This document shows positions 1-10,486 of a stretch of DNA of 64,000 nucleotides, in pieces. Source of the stretch: Hibiscus mutabilis (lineage: Eukaryota > Streptophyta > Magnoliopsida > Malvales > Malvaceae); contig CM033717.1 of the NCBI GenBank assembly GCA_019671005.1, positions 71,593,850 through 71,657,849 on the forward strand, read 5' to 3'. The notes beneath the pieces were generated by a model. The model was not told the DNA's origin, did not search any database, and saw only the letters and a list, made by a program, of their open reading frames with translations. Numbering within the stretch: position 1 is the stretch's first letter; each line of letters starts with the position of its first letter. The position numbers and the translations under genes are program-made.

Positions 1-2992
1 ACAAAACAGTTTATTGTTCCATCGAAAAACCAGATTAAACATGTACCTTGACCAATAACAACTGCACGACGTTGCCCAGCAGTAGCTTGAAGCAAAGTAT
101 TAAGATCATATGATGTGTAAGGTCCATCTGTCAATCTACCAGCTCTGTAACAAAAGGGTATTGTTTGGAAAAACATTGAAGAATACACAACCACCAAAAG
201 AATGTTGATGTACTGTTTCACACTAAATAAAAACATTACGATCAGCCACTTACCTGATAATGGTAAATGGAAGGCCAGACTCGCGAAGAAAATCCTCCCC
301 TTTCTTTTTATATTTGAGAACCCCAAAAAGGTTCATAATGCTGTCAACATTAATATAAACATAGAGATAGAGTTGCTGAGAAGTTTTAGCTGCAAACCAA
401 CACTCTCAGATATTTTAAATATACAGTTCTCGAATGACATGATTGTACTATATGAGATGATATTCCACTATTTTTCCAGCATGGAATCCAACATGATACC
501 ATTTTGTTTCACTGAAAGGGAAGTTCATTTCTTGTAATTGCAAATGGAAAGAGGAAATATCGAGGCAATTTGTAAGAAATCATAATTCTAACCGAGAGAC
601 AGAGGCAAGCCATGAGGAACTATATAATTTACTATCCAAAAGATTTTCCAAATAATTATTCTTACCTCCATGGTAGTTCATTGAACTTGGTTACACCAAC
701 TGATGAAACAAGAACCACTCTCTTCAATGACGAAGGCAATGCAGATATAAGATTCCTTACACCCTCCCAATCTTCAAAAAATTACAAAATAGTCAGTCCG
801 TGTGTATGCATACAAGCCCATGTCGAATGTCAGAGACATCTACCACTTTTGATGATTATGTTTTTCATTCATCACTAAGCATGTAATATTCCATGGAAAA
901 ATGACAAATGTAATGTTGATAACAAAATGTTGAATTATTTGTATATTAAAGCAATTTCTGACCTACTCTTTCAGGAGTATTATCCCCATCCCATCTCTTG
1001 GAAGGAAAAGCAGTTGTTCCTGTGCAACAAATCACATGTGTAACCCCCTATACGAAAATCATAAAAGATTAAGATATTTGAAAACTCTAAACTGTTTGAG
1101 GTATTAATGCAACCCAAATAATGCCATTTATACAGTAAATAAAAGGGAAGAAGCTAAAGGTTTGATAGACAAAAGTAAGAAGCACAAACCTCAAACATAG
1201 ATGGATCTAGATCTGCTGGATTTCTTGTGTCCCCTTTAAAAATCTATCAAAAGTTAAAATCATTTAAAATTAAATTTTATATCTGTATATAGCGAAAAAT
1301 AAATAAATAAACGAGAACACCGTTTGCAACATAAAATCAATGGAAATTCAAAGAACATAATCGATGAGCTTGAATGGTTCACGTATCAGATGAAACTTCC
1401 ACCTGTAGCTTCTCTTCATCTTGGTTACCAAACAGAGAAACTGCTTTCTCGGGGTCTCGTAATAGTAGGCGTGATTTGATGTTCCGGTTCAGCAAAGCTG
1501 CCACAACCAACTGCCCTGAAAAGAAGATCAACTTGCCGATATTAGGAATAGGGAGAAAACTTTGACGTTTATCAGAAGTAAATTTAACCATCGGTTAACT
1601 TTGCTTGTGAGTGCACTAAGTTGAAGAAGGATTTATCCATGTGTGGTTGTCTCATTACATAATGTGGAACAAATGAATAGGTTTCTTACATCCTTAGGAA
1701 GTAATATAGAACAATGTTTTCCCTTAGTACTTTCTACATGATTAGTGCATAAGAAGACGAATATCGTGGCATAGTTGACTTATAAGAAGGATTAAGATTC
1801 GTTTGTTAGATATGGTGCATTGAAACAACTCGGTCCATAAAAAGTTCAAGTTTATTCAATAGAATATATTTAGATATCTGATTATGTATGAAAATATACT
1901 CGTCTACTAATACCATTCCTTGTATGCTAACATAAATCTGTTAATAAAGAAATGATGGGAAGCAAAATTCTTCTTATAAATACTATAAGCAACAATATTT
2001 GACAACAATATCTACACTACCTGAACCTAGAGTAACCAACAACTACAAACTATGTCTTAGTTAAGTACTTAGCCATTCGATTCATCTGTGAGCAAATGAT
2101 CTCATATTTGTTGTTTCTTACAGGAAACTGGGTTACAAATGCTCAAGCCATGTGTGAGAAACCATTGCATGGAGGTGGCTGCAAGCATGATGAGTGCAAT
2201 GCCGGTTGTAAGCAGCAATATAGAGGCAGAGCAGGTGCTTACGGATATTACAACCGGATTCTACATTTTGTTTACTGTTTTTTAATAGGGATCAGTGGAA
2301 ACCGATCACCAAAATTTAATTAAAAAAAAATCTCTTTCTCTACCCTTATACATACTTGTGCACCTAGTCTGATTAAAGGTATAAGGAAATGGCTAAATTA
2401 TTCAGATATTCAGTCTCAAATATGCAGTCAAGACAAGTTTGAGTCTCTTAATACTCAAATTAAATGGCCAAATTATTATCAAAATTTGGACTTTTAGAAC
2501 ACTTGTAGAGTAATATATTTCAAATGTATGATGAACAGTTAACCAAACCTACTTGACCAGAGCTAGGCCAGAAACAAATTTCTTAATAATGATATGGCCA
2601 TTTAATGAATACCAGAACTGAGCTTGAGCTAGGCAAAAAAGCAAATTCACAGCTACACAAAAGCAACACAGTAAAATCATACAAATTCAAAAGAAAAAAG
2701 AGAAGAGCTTACCGACGCCGCCGGTGGCGCCTACAACAAGAACAAGCTTAGAGGAAGAAGGAAGAGTTGTTGGGGAAAGAAGGGTAGTTTCTGAATTAGT
2801 AGATTGGGTCACTTCTTCTTGCAGAGCATTCACTTTCACCGATAATTGTCCTCTAAAGACTGGGTTTTTCTTGGAGAATCCAAACCCATCACAGTAATTT
2901 AGGCTTGAAAGAGCCAAGTTTGGCTTTCTTTGAAATACTTTTGAGGATTTCTCTGGAGGGAATTGGAGCTTGAAGGAGAGCTTGGTAGCCAT
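1..2992 (-). CDS. Plastid NAD(P)-binding Rossmann-fold protein (atypical SDR / NmrA-like), 5' part, runs off the left edge
   Basis: Seven exons can be joined in frame on the minus strand with GT-AG borders: 2992-2713, 1515-1403, 1243-1190, 1047-963, 771-666, 340-254 and 144-47. The remaining 3' exons lie outside the window. The N-terminus (MATKLSFKLQFPPEKSSKVF) is rich in Ser, Lys and Phe with few acidic residues, as in a chloroplast transit peptide. After about 80 residues the Rossmann dinucleotide-binding motif VVGATGGVGQ appears, split by the first intron. It is followed by a basic stretch (NRNIKSRLLLRD), then GDTRNPADLD, THVICCTGTTAFPS, RVVLVSSVGVT and LPFTIIRAGRL, the usual order in NmrA-like SDRs. 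An Arabidopsis relative recalled from memory is At4g31530. The substrate is unknown. ATG 2992 is chosen because it opens the frame just before the transit peptide. Intron 1 (1516-2712) holds an antisense defensin-like relic. Confidence 0.9.
2124..2323 (+). pseudogene. Defensin-like (cysteine-rich peptide) exon relic, antisense inside intron 1 of the SDR gene
   Basis: After a good acceptor (TTGTTTCTTACAG, ending at 2123) the plus-strand frame reads NWVTNAQAMCEKPLHGGGC, then KHDECNAGCKQQYRGRAGAY, then GYYNRILHFVYCFL before a stop. The spacing of the first four cysteines and the Gly-rich middle resemble secreted plant defensin-like/SCR peptides. In that family a signal-peptide exon is followed by one phase-matched intron and a cysteine-rich second exon. 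Only about five cysteines remain here; at GYYN the family pattern would expect a cysteine, which one base change (TGC to TAC) would remove. No convincing signal-peptide exon was found upstream, although a short Met-Met-Gly-Ser-Lys frame lies at about 1953. I read it as a decayed or incomplete gene; a divergent functional copy is possible. Confidence 0.5.
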
Positions 2993-3099
2993 GAAAATGG
3001 TGAATGGAAGAGGAACCGTTTGTTTGTGGCTGTTATATTTGCTGCTGCTTCGCTCATATGGGCATAAATAGTAAGTAATTTTTCCGCGAAATTATTCAA

Positions 3100-3871
3100 A
3101 TATTATTGTCTAATTTTTTTTAATAATATAATATTTTTATTTTATTTTTAATAATATAATAATTTATTGCAACAATTAAAAGTTAGATTGCGTTCAATTT
3201 ATCTTTAAACAGTGTTTATTTAAAAAATATTAAAAATATACTTAAAATTGATGATTAACTTAAAGACGAATCAATAACAGTTCTTTTATTACTTTTGCTG
3301 TTTAAAATCGAATTATAATCTGTCCGATTTTAATATTTTATTATTAACATAAATAAATACTGTTTAGGACAAATTGAACATAATTTAATTTTATTTTTAC
3401 TATAAAAATGCAATATTATAAAAAATAATTTGAGAAATACTATATTTTTAGAAAAAAATTAGATACCACATTTTAGTCATTTAACCTTATAGTTCTGATA
3501 AGTCCAGTCCAGATTGGCAAAGACGTGCCCCTCCTTAAACAGAATTTTTTACACACGTGGAAGGTTTCTAGACACGTGGATGGACAGGACGGAGGGGGCT
3601 TATTTAAATTATTTATAAAACTTTTTGAAAAATATAAAGTTTAATTTAAAATTTTCAAAAGAAAATGGTGGTATAACTACATTTTTTAAAAAAATTCATA
3701 CTTGATGAAAACCTTTTTAAAAAATTTAAGAGGTACTTAATTAAAAATATTTAAAACATACTAAGAATATTTTTAAAATTTTAAAGGACAAATTAAAATA
3801 TTTTAAATTTAAAGGACAAAAGGTTGAATTTTCAAAAAAATTGATGGGCAAGTCTTCCATGGCCCATTATC
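3100..3871. other. AT-rich upstream region, no gene seen
   Basis: This stretch holds poly-A/T-rich DNA with many short imperfect repeats and stops in all frames. The only ordered feature is the CACGTG pair near 3560. The segment just left of it (2993-3090) is probably the 5' untranslated region and core promoter of the SDR gene. Confidence 0.5.
3554..3578. promoter_or_regulatory. Pair of G-box/ABRE-like CACGTG sites upstream of the SDR gene
   Basis: Two ACACGTGGA sequences have CACGTG cores at 3554-3559 and 3573-3578, 19 bp apart, about 560 bp upstream of the divergent SDR start codon at 2992. CACGTG is the known core bound by plant bZIP and bHLH factors. Regulation of the SDR gene is inferred from position only. 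The stretch between 3100 and 3540 is AT-rich and shows no gene. Confidence 0.35.
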
Positions 3872-4017
3872 TATGGGTGTAAACGAGTCATGTTGAGTGA
3901 AGTAGTGATGAGTTTGAATTTTTTATTAATAATTCGAGTCGAGTTCAAGTTTAAGTCGAATATTGATCGAGTTGAACTCGAGTAGCTCATGATCTATATT
4001 ATCTCATTTATAGTCCT

Positions 4018-4050
<33 letters not shown>

Positions 4051-4314
4051 TGTTAGTGAATTTATTCAAAAACACCAACAAATATTATTATTATTATTAT
4101 TATCCAACAACATATATTTTAGTTCATTCTAATTTTAAAAAAATTAATTTATTATATTTTCGAATAGCTCACAAGCTTTCTAAGTTGAGAATTGAGTAGC
4201 TCAACTCGTTAAAAACTCAGTCGATTGAACTCGAGTTGAGTACAATCGAATTGAATTTTAACCTGAGTCAAATTGGAAAAAATCATAAATTATTTCGACT
4301 CATTTACAACCCTA
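3872..4314. repeat. MITE-like inverted-repeat element (GGGTGTAAACGAG ends)
   Basis: The left end TATGGGTGTAAACGAGTC is mirrored by GACTCATTTACAACCCTA at the right end. Subterminal sequence is full of GAGTTCGAGTCGAGTT-like motifs in opposite orientations in the two halves, so the element can fold on itself. The middle holds AAT/ATT microsatellites (about 4018-4050 and 4084-4101). Elements at 21577-21997 and 40301-40955 share the same style of ends. There is no coding capacity. I infer a non-autonomous DNA transposon; the target duplication was not resolved here. Confidence 0.6.
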
Positions 4315-5203
4315 ACATTAGTGGATATCTCTCTCACGGCATTGTTAGAGAGATGGCCAAAATTCTGTCCGAAAAAATCATGGTACAATCTATTCTGTGT
4401 AGGCATGATGATACAAATCAAATCACTTAATCAACTTCATATTCTTGTATTAATTAAAGTGAGAGATGTAAAGAAGAATATTTCTTGCTATTTAAATTAT
4501 TTTGTAATCAAATAATAAAGCATATAAATAAAGGCGAATGTTCCAACGTTGGCTGTTTGAAAAAAGAGTTGGGCAAACGCCATTTGAGCAGCTAAACTCA
4601 ACTAAAAACGTAGCCTTCATTTGCCTATGCCCACCTGAATTTTTTAAAGTTCATACATTTGTTTTTATTTTTTTAATTTTTGTGAATTAGTTCTTAAAAT
4701 TTTGTAATATTTAAGGCTTGTACCCACCCTGAAATTTCAAAATTTTATATGTGTCCATCCTCAAATATATTTTTGGATCTGCCAATGCCTTAGCAGTTGG
4801 TTGGTGCTCTTATAGATATCTTCACGATGCTAATATCTGATTATGGTTATGTTGATGGTCTTAGAAAGATGGATCCTCACTCGGTTGATGGTTGGTTGCC
4901 GATGTAATCAGACTTAGGTAGCGGAGTAATCTTCTGATAGCTTGGTTCACTCACCACTCTTTTTTTCTCCCCGTATAGCATCTCATTTAGATAGAGACAA
5001 GAAGATTAAGAAAGGTTTCTGAATTTTGGTATGCTAATCTCGATGAAAGTGTCTACTTTTCTTTGAACTACTGTAAGAGACTTTTAGTAGATTTGTCCAT
5101 TTTTTTCTCTTTTTGATGTATTGTATTTTATTATATTTTATGGTGATTAATAAAATTCAGATGTCATTGTTCAAAAAATGAAAGTAAAAAAAAATATATT
5201 CAA
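4315..5203. other. Intergenic DNA, no gene recognised
   Basis: No extended frame with recognisable protein motifs was seen on either strand. The segment at about 4790-5160 is less AT-rich than its surroundings and has short open stretches, for example around ATGGTTATGTTGATGGTC. It may be a decayed coding fragment, such as a non-LTR reverse-transcriptase or other TE remnant, but no domain could be named. Confidence 0.3.
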
Positions 5204-5534
5204 TACACTGGCGGTGGAAATTTTCAATTTCTACGGCGCTATAATTTTAGGGTTTAGGGTATTAGTTTAGGATGCATGATTAGGGATTTAGGTGTAGGGC
5301 TTTATAATTTAGGGATAGTTGTTAGAATTTAGGATTTAGAAGTTGTGATTTAGTTTTTGGGTAATATGGTTAGGATTTAGGTTTTAACTTATAAACCTTG
5401 AATTATAACTATAAACCCTAAAATTTAACTACTATCCCTAAATTCTAAATCCATAAACTCTACACCCTAAACTAATACCCTAAACCCTAAAACTAATGCG
5501 CTTATAGAAACTTTCAGTTTCTATCGCCAGTGTA
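5204..5534. repeat. Foldback MITE with telomere-like interior (family B, copy 1)
   Basis: The ends are TACACTGGCGGTGGAAA (left) and, at the right, TTTCTATCGCCAGTGTA. The whole of the roughly 330 bp is close to a palindrome: the left half reads TTTAGGGTTTAGGGTATTAG and the right half its complement CTAATACCCTAAACCCTAAA. The transcript would therefore form one long hairpin. A second, more diverged copy is at 16265-16576. No open frame. I infer a non-autonomous DNA transposon; the superfamily is not settled. Confidence 0.7.
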
Positions 5535-6759
5535 TAGGATATAATCCAAAAAAATAATTATTTTATTTAGGGACTCCGTTTAGGGTTTAGGAGTTTAAGT
5601 GTAGTAGTTTTAAACTTAGTGGATATTGGTAGAATTTTGGGTTTAAGGTTAAATTTTAGGGTTTATAAGTTAAAACCTAAATCCCTAATCATATTACCCT
5701 AGAACCTAAAATTTAACCATAAACTTTAAATTCTAACCATAAAGCCTAAATTCTAAAGTTATACACTAAATCCCTAAGCTGAAACTTTAAACCCTAACCA
5801 TGAATTTCTTGCTCTTAGCCTTGGCCCTTGAGCTACAAGATGGCATAGGATTGGTTCGATCGCTGTTGCGTCTGCCAAACATTTTTATTAGTTAAGAATT
5901 GATCCTGCTTGGCACATATCTGACCATAGAACATCTCTTGATCAGGTACAGAGTCAAGAGTCATGAATCAAGATTGAAGGCTAATGTGTAATTAATTATA
6001 GAATATGAGGGGGCAAAATTTTAAATTAAATACTTTCGGATTCATATTAATTTTGAAGTTAGACAACTTATCTTTTATTATTTAATTTTGATTTTGTCTT
6101 TAATAAAATGTGTTGAACTAAAAAATAAAATTACGAGAGCAATGGAAAACATTTAACTACTAAACACATAAAGATTAGTGAAAACATTCGGGGACAAGTC
6201 CTCCTTGGAACGACATATTATGCAATATGTTGGTCTTAAAATATAAATATTCACCCACAATTAGATCAATTTCTGAGCTTTTATAAAAACCAGAGGTTCA
6301 AATCATCTGTTGCATCACATTGTGATTGCACATGAAATGCTCGAGACTGCACCGGTATCACCATGTCCAACTGTGCACTTTGCCATCACAATTCAATCGA
6401 ATCGACCCATCGTGTCAAAATATCTTCTTTTTTCCATCTCATTCGTTTTTGAAAAAGATATGCTGTCGTCCTTAAACACGAAGAAAACCAGCATGGGGCA
6501 CATCACAAGATTGTGCTGGCAAGTGAATGCGAATCAAAACTTTCCTCGTTTTTTCAATCATGTTGCTGACCAAACCATGGACAGATTTGATGTCTGCAGC
6601 TGCGGAGAACAGAACCAAACTTTCCTCGTAGGAAACTGTTGATGCCGACACACTCGAATGGGACACATGGTTATGAGTTGGAGCCACCCTTTTCTCATGG
6701 GTGCTGCTACTTGCCTGCACTATTCAAACAACCAAAAGTATCCCACTCCCGTACCTGTT
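5535..6759. other. Intergenic DNA with degenerate telomere-like stretch and one unexplained open frame
   Basis: Positions 5575-5800 carry further TTTAGGG / CCCTAAA-like degenerate repeats next to the family B element. From 5800 to 6300 nothing is recognised. At 6472-6720 (minus) an 82-codon frame begins MQASSSTHEKRVAPTHNHVS and includes SNMIEKTRKVLIRI. It overlaps a 110-codon plus frame (6310-6642). Neither shows a known domain or splice context, so neither is called a gene. Confidence 0.3.
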
Positions 6760-7935
6760 TGTAATCACTTATTTTTGTCCGAATTTTTAGTATTTTAATA
6801 TTATTATAATAATATTATTAATTTTAAAATAAAAAATAATAATAATTAAAAAAAGAATGGAGGGGAAGCTCAACGTCACCCCATAAGCCCCCAAATTGCC
6901 TATAAATATGAGACAGGGTGAATGGAAGCAAGAATCGGCAGAGTGGCAGCCCAAATAAGAGAGCATAGCTCTCGGGTAGCCAAGGACCAGGGCAGTGCCC
7001 TTGGTCCTAACAAGTTCGATCGAGGTCATATTTTAGATCCGATCTAGTTAATATTTTTTGAGAGGTCGTGGTAGATCTTGGTAGGGTTCAGTCGGGGTTC
7101 GTCATTCGAACTCCTAGTTAGGTATTTTTTTTCCTTTTTATTTGTGTTGTAATTTTTATGATTTAATAAAGTAGTAGTTAATTTAAAATTGTGTTTTTAG
7201 TTTGTATGTTTATTTGTGTTTTAGATTAGTATTTATTATGTTTTAAATTTATGTTTTATATTAATATTTTATTTATGTTAGATTTGTTTTATTTATGAGT
7301 TAGATTAATATTTATGTATGTATGTTTTAGATTAGTATTTTGTTTATGTTAGATTTGTTTTTATTTATGTGTTAAATTAATAGTTATGTATGTATGTTTT
7401 AGATTAGTATTTTATTTATGTTATATTAGTATTTTATTATGTTAGTATTTATTTATATTTTTATCGCAATGTATTTATTTATATTTGCCATGTTATTTTT
7501 AAGTTTGCATAACGGATATATATTTTGTCAATGTGGTGCCCTTTTATCCGAGCGTAAACGGGGCCAGTATCAGGCGTAGTGATAGTGGCTGAGCGTTTAC
7601 TCTCGGATAACGGGGCCTTTAAAATCTACTCGCATTTATAACCAAATTTTAATAATCATCACCTTAATCCGGAAAGTCTAACATTAATAAAGCGGTAATT
7701 ATTAAAGTACCAATTTTGGGCTGTGTGGGGGTGTTAATCATTCCCCATCCGTAACCGACTCCTAAACCCGACATTTTGAAATCTATGGTTTTTACGGTGT
7801 CCGGTCCACCTTGAGTGGCCGATGGCGACTCCATTTTTAAATAAAATACGGGTTTTATAAAACTCCACGCGGAAGACATCATTTTTCAAAACAAATAAAA
7901 CCACTTCATTTTTTAGCGAGAGGGATATCGCTACA
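6760..7935 (+). repeat. Element A 5' LTR
   Basis: This LTR is 1176 bp and closely matched by 12147-13358. It contains a TATA-like CCTATAAATATGAG at about 6899, probably the element's promoter, then a T-rich stretch with repeated TTTATGTTAGATT motifs. From about 7500 onward the sequence is shared with element B's LTRs, including a conserved stem-loop at 7544-7610. Confidence 0.85.
7544..7610 (+). other. Conserved LTR stem-loop
   Basis: TTATCCGAGCGTAAACG and CGTTTACTCTCGGATAA form an inverted repeat around a roughly 33-nt loop. Both arms are followed by GGGGCC. The same structure appears in all four LTRs (about 12965-13032, 57509-57575 and 63526-63592 for the others), although the surrounding U3 halves differ between elements A and B. 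A role in polyadenylation, dimerisation or packaging is only a guess. Confidence 0.55.
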
Positions 7936-7937
7936 GA

Positions 7938-7957
7938 TGGCGACTCCATTGGGGACA
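7938..7957 (+). promoter_or_regulatory. Element A primer-binding site
   Basis: TGGCGACTCCATTGGGGACA begins two bases after the LTR end and starts with TGG, as expected for complementarity to a tRNA CCA end. Element B has TGGCGACTCCGCTGGGGACA at the same place. From memory a tRNA-Arg primer, as reported for Ogre elements, fits best, but this was not checked. Confidence 0.7.
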
Positions 7958-9900
7958 TTTTTGTTTTTTCAAAAAATAAGAGAGTCAAGCTTTTTTCAAA
8001 TAATTACCGCTTTATTAATATCAGAAATTATGGATTAAAGTGACTATTAAAGTAACATTCGGTTATAATTGCGCGTTTATTTTAACGCTTTTAAAACTTG
8101 GCATATAAACCCTTCCTTTTTAAGTGGGGGGAAAACGCTAATGCTTTCGTGAGGATATCGTTCCTCCGTGTAGGCCTAGCAAGTGCCTTCGGGGCTCGAG
8201 TACCTTATGCTTTCGTAAGGATATCGTTCCTTTGTGCAAGCATAAGCGAATGGGTCTCCCTGAATTGAACCCGGTTGAAAGGAGCCTATAATGGGTGATG
8301 ACCGGGGGCCTTGCTACTCTTAGTAGAGGACAACAAGGACAATTCGGGTACCTCTTAGCACCAAAACTGCATGTAGAGAACATATAGAAACCCACCCTTT
8401 TAGAGCCATGCGGATAACCTAGGTGTTTTAGACGAGATGTAAATAGGGTTATTTTGTTTGTTTACCTTATCTAAATTGTTCTTCTATTTATGTGTTATTG
8501 ATCTTATCCGGTACTGACTCGTTTTCTTTTTTGTTTTACCTTTTTTGCATACATCATTGCATTTGCATTACATTGGGGTGTTGGTTCAAGTGGTTTACCC
8601 GATCAGAAATCTTTAATTTTTACCCTATTTTAATTTACTCATTTAATTATTCTAATTGACCCATTTTTGTGATCACATCATATCTGTTCATTTTGGCATT
8701 CACTGCATGGCATATCATAACACTTTAATTTTTGCATTTTACCAGCATGAAATGCTGATTCACGACTGGTTCTCAATTTAAAAAATTATCATCGGGAAAA
8801 AATCTAGCACTCTAGATATCAAGGCAATATTCAAAGTTGCAAATGAATCCCGTGAGTTCGGAAGTTGAGCCATGGGAACCATTTTTGAATCAGTACTTTC
8901 ACATCTAGGACATGCATTTCGCATTTACATGCATACAGTTTGAAATTTCAAAAATTAGTCCCCGGGTTACCCCATTAGATACAATAAAGTTGGTCGACCT
9001 AGCACCTTACACTCCTACAATAGCCTGATCTTGGGGCATGTCCAAAAGCACCCCAACATCTTTTACAAAAATTGTGCCCCTAACAAAGCCCCAGTCTGGG
9101 GGCATTCTTTGCCAAGGTCCAGCCTTCATTGCCAAGTCAAACCCTTGCACCCCTGAAATGTCTACATCGATCACAGATTGCAAAATTGCACCCAATCCAA
9201 AAAATAATGAGTTGTCATGAACCAACACAATTTATAAACCCAACTTAGGGGGAAACAAAATGTGCACCAGAGTTTCAAATTTGCTACAAGAGCAGTTTCA
9301 GACAATGACACAGAACGAACAAAATGTTGGGGCATGCACCCAGATGGATGATCGAACCTAAGAAGAGGTTAGGGCACCGTCACACCCAAAAGATCAAGAT
9401 CCTGATAGGACCAGTGAGGAGTCATGGCATCCCATTGAGGACAAAAAATCATATCACATTCATGCATTTAGTTGCATTCATCTTGCATTAAATCATTTTT
9501 GTATACGTCATACATCTATGTTCAGCGCATACACTAAAATCACCATGCATTTAGGGTTGACACATACATTTAGGCATAAAATTATATGCATTCATGCATT
9601 TTTGCTTGTACATATAAACAGATTCCCGAAAGAGACTGAACATCCTTAACATGGGGGCAATGGCATGATGACCAACCTTAGTCATAGAAGAGGCCAAACA
9701 AAAGATACCAAAATATCTAATAAAAGGTATCAGCAACAAATCTTTGACAATTATTGACCAATGTTTTTCTTTTGTAGGATTTTATTCCTCCGACGATGGT
9801 GTGACGAACGCCAACATTCCAGATCTTACCCTCTTCCGACAGAAGCAGAGTAAATTTTTTCCATACATAGTCTCGCTGCCAATAGCACAACAATTCAACA
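7958..9900 (+). other. Element A internal region without intact coding sequence
   Basis: This 1.9 kb is shared with element B (57916-59880), so it belongs to the element. Short coding-like scraps occur, for example QEQFQTMTQNEQNVGACTQM at about 9290-9350, but stops follow and element B carries different stops in the same place. No zinc knuckle, protease, reverse transcriptase or integrase motif was found. A gag remnant is possible. Confidence 0.5.
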
Positions 9901-10230
9901 TCTTGCAAATCATGCCTCCGTCAGTGGTCTCCGTCGGTGGTGTTGCAGATCAGATTTTTCATTCGGTCCTGTCTCTCCGTCAGTGGTGTAGTGGGTCTCA
10001 TATTTTGCTGATCTAGCCCCTCCGTCAGTGGTAGCAGATAAAAAAAAACTATCCAGATCTCGTCTTCGTCGGTGTTGCAGATCAAAGTTTCCATTCGGTC
10101 CTACCTCTCCGTCGGTGGTGTAGCAGGTCTCATATTTTGCTGATCTAGTCTCTTCGTCAGTGGTGTGACAGATCAAATCCTCTCCAGGTCTTGTCTCTTC
10201 GTCGGTATTGCAGCTAGACCTAAATTTTAC
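9901..10230 (+). repeat. Upstream part of the repeat array (CTCCGTCAGTGG-type units)
   Basis: Variant units read CTCCGTCAGTGGTGTAGC or CTTCGTCGGTGTTGCAG. Several are bracketed by complementary 5-mers, for example GATCT with AGATC near 10050-10085 and GGTCT with AGACC near 10188-10222. Others in this block do not pair, so the pattern is less regular than in 10487-11880. Confidence 0.65.
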
Positions 10231-10260
10231 TCGAAATTTACCTTTTTATTATAATTGTAG

Positions 10261-10291
10261 AAAAAAAATCAATCAAACAAATCAAAAAAAG

Positions 10292-10345
<54 letters not shown>

Positions 10346-10480
10346 GAAAAAAAGAAAAAGAAAAAATTGAAAAAAGAAAAAAATTGAAAAAAATAAGAAA
10401 AGAAAAAAATGAAAAAAGAGCAAAAAAAGAAGGAAAAATCAAAAAATGAAGAAAAAAGAAGAAGAAGAAGAAGAAGAAAA
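10261..10480 (+). repeat. A-rich / GAAAA low-complexity tract
   Basis: There is an uninterrupted run of A around 10290-10340, then GAAAAA, GAAGAA and similar repeats. Similar purine-only tracts recur at 10800-10960, 11105-11285, 11620-11720 and, in element B, 60280-60410 and 61133-61235. They split the hairpin array into blocks. The Lys/Glu-rich or Phe-rich frames they produce are not genes. Confidence 0.9.
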
Positions 10481-10486
10481 CTATCT

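Noticed and set aside
8138..8395. Antisense frame conserved in both elements (MGFYMFSTCSFGAKRYPNCP; also 58096-58353)
   Set aside because: Conservation is explained by the shared element DNA; it is antisense to the element, has no domain, and lies in non-coding internal sequence.
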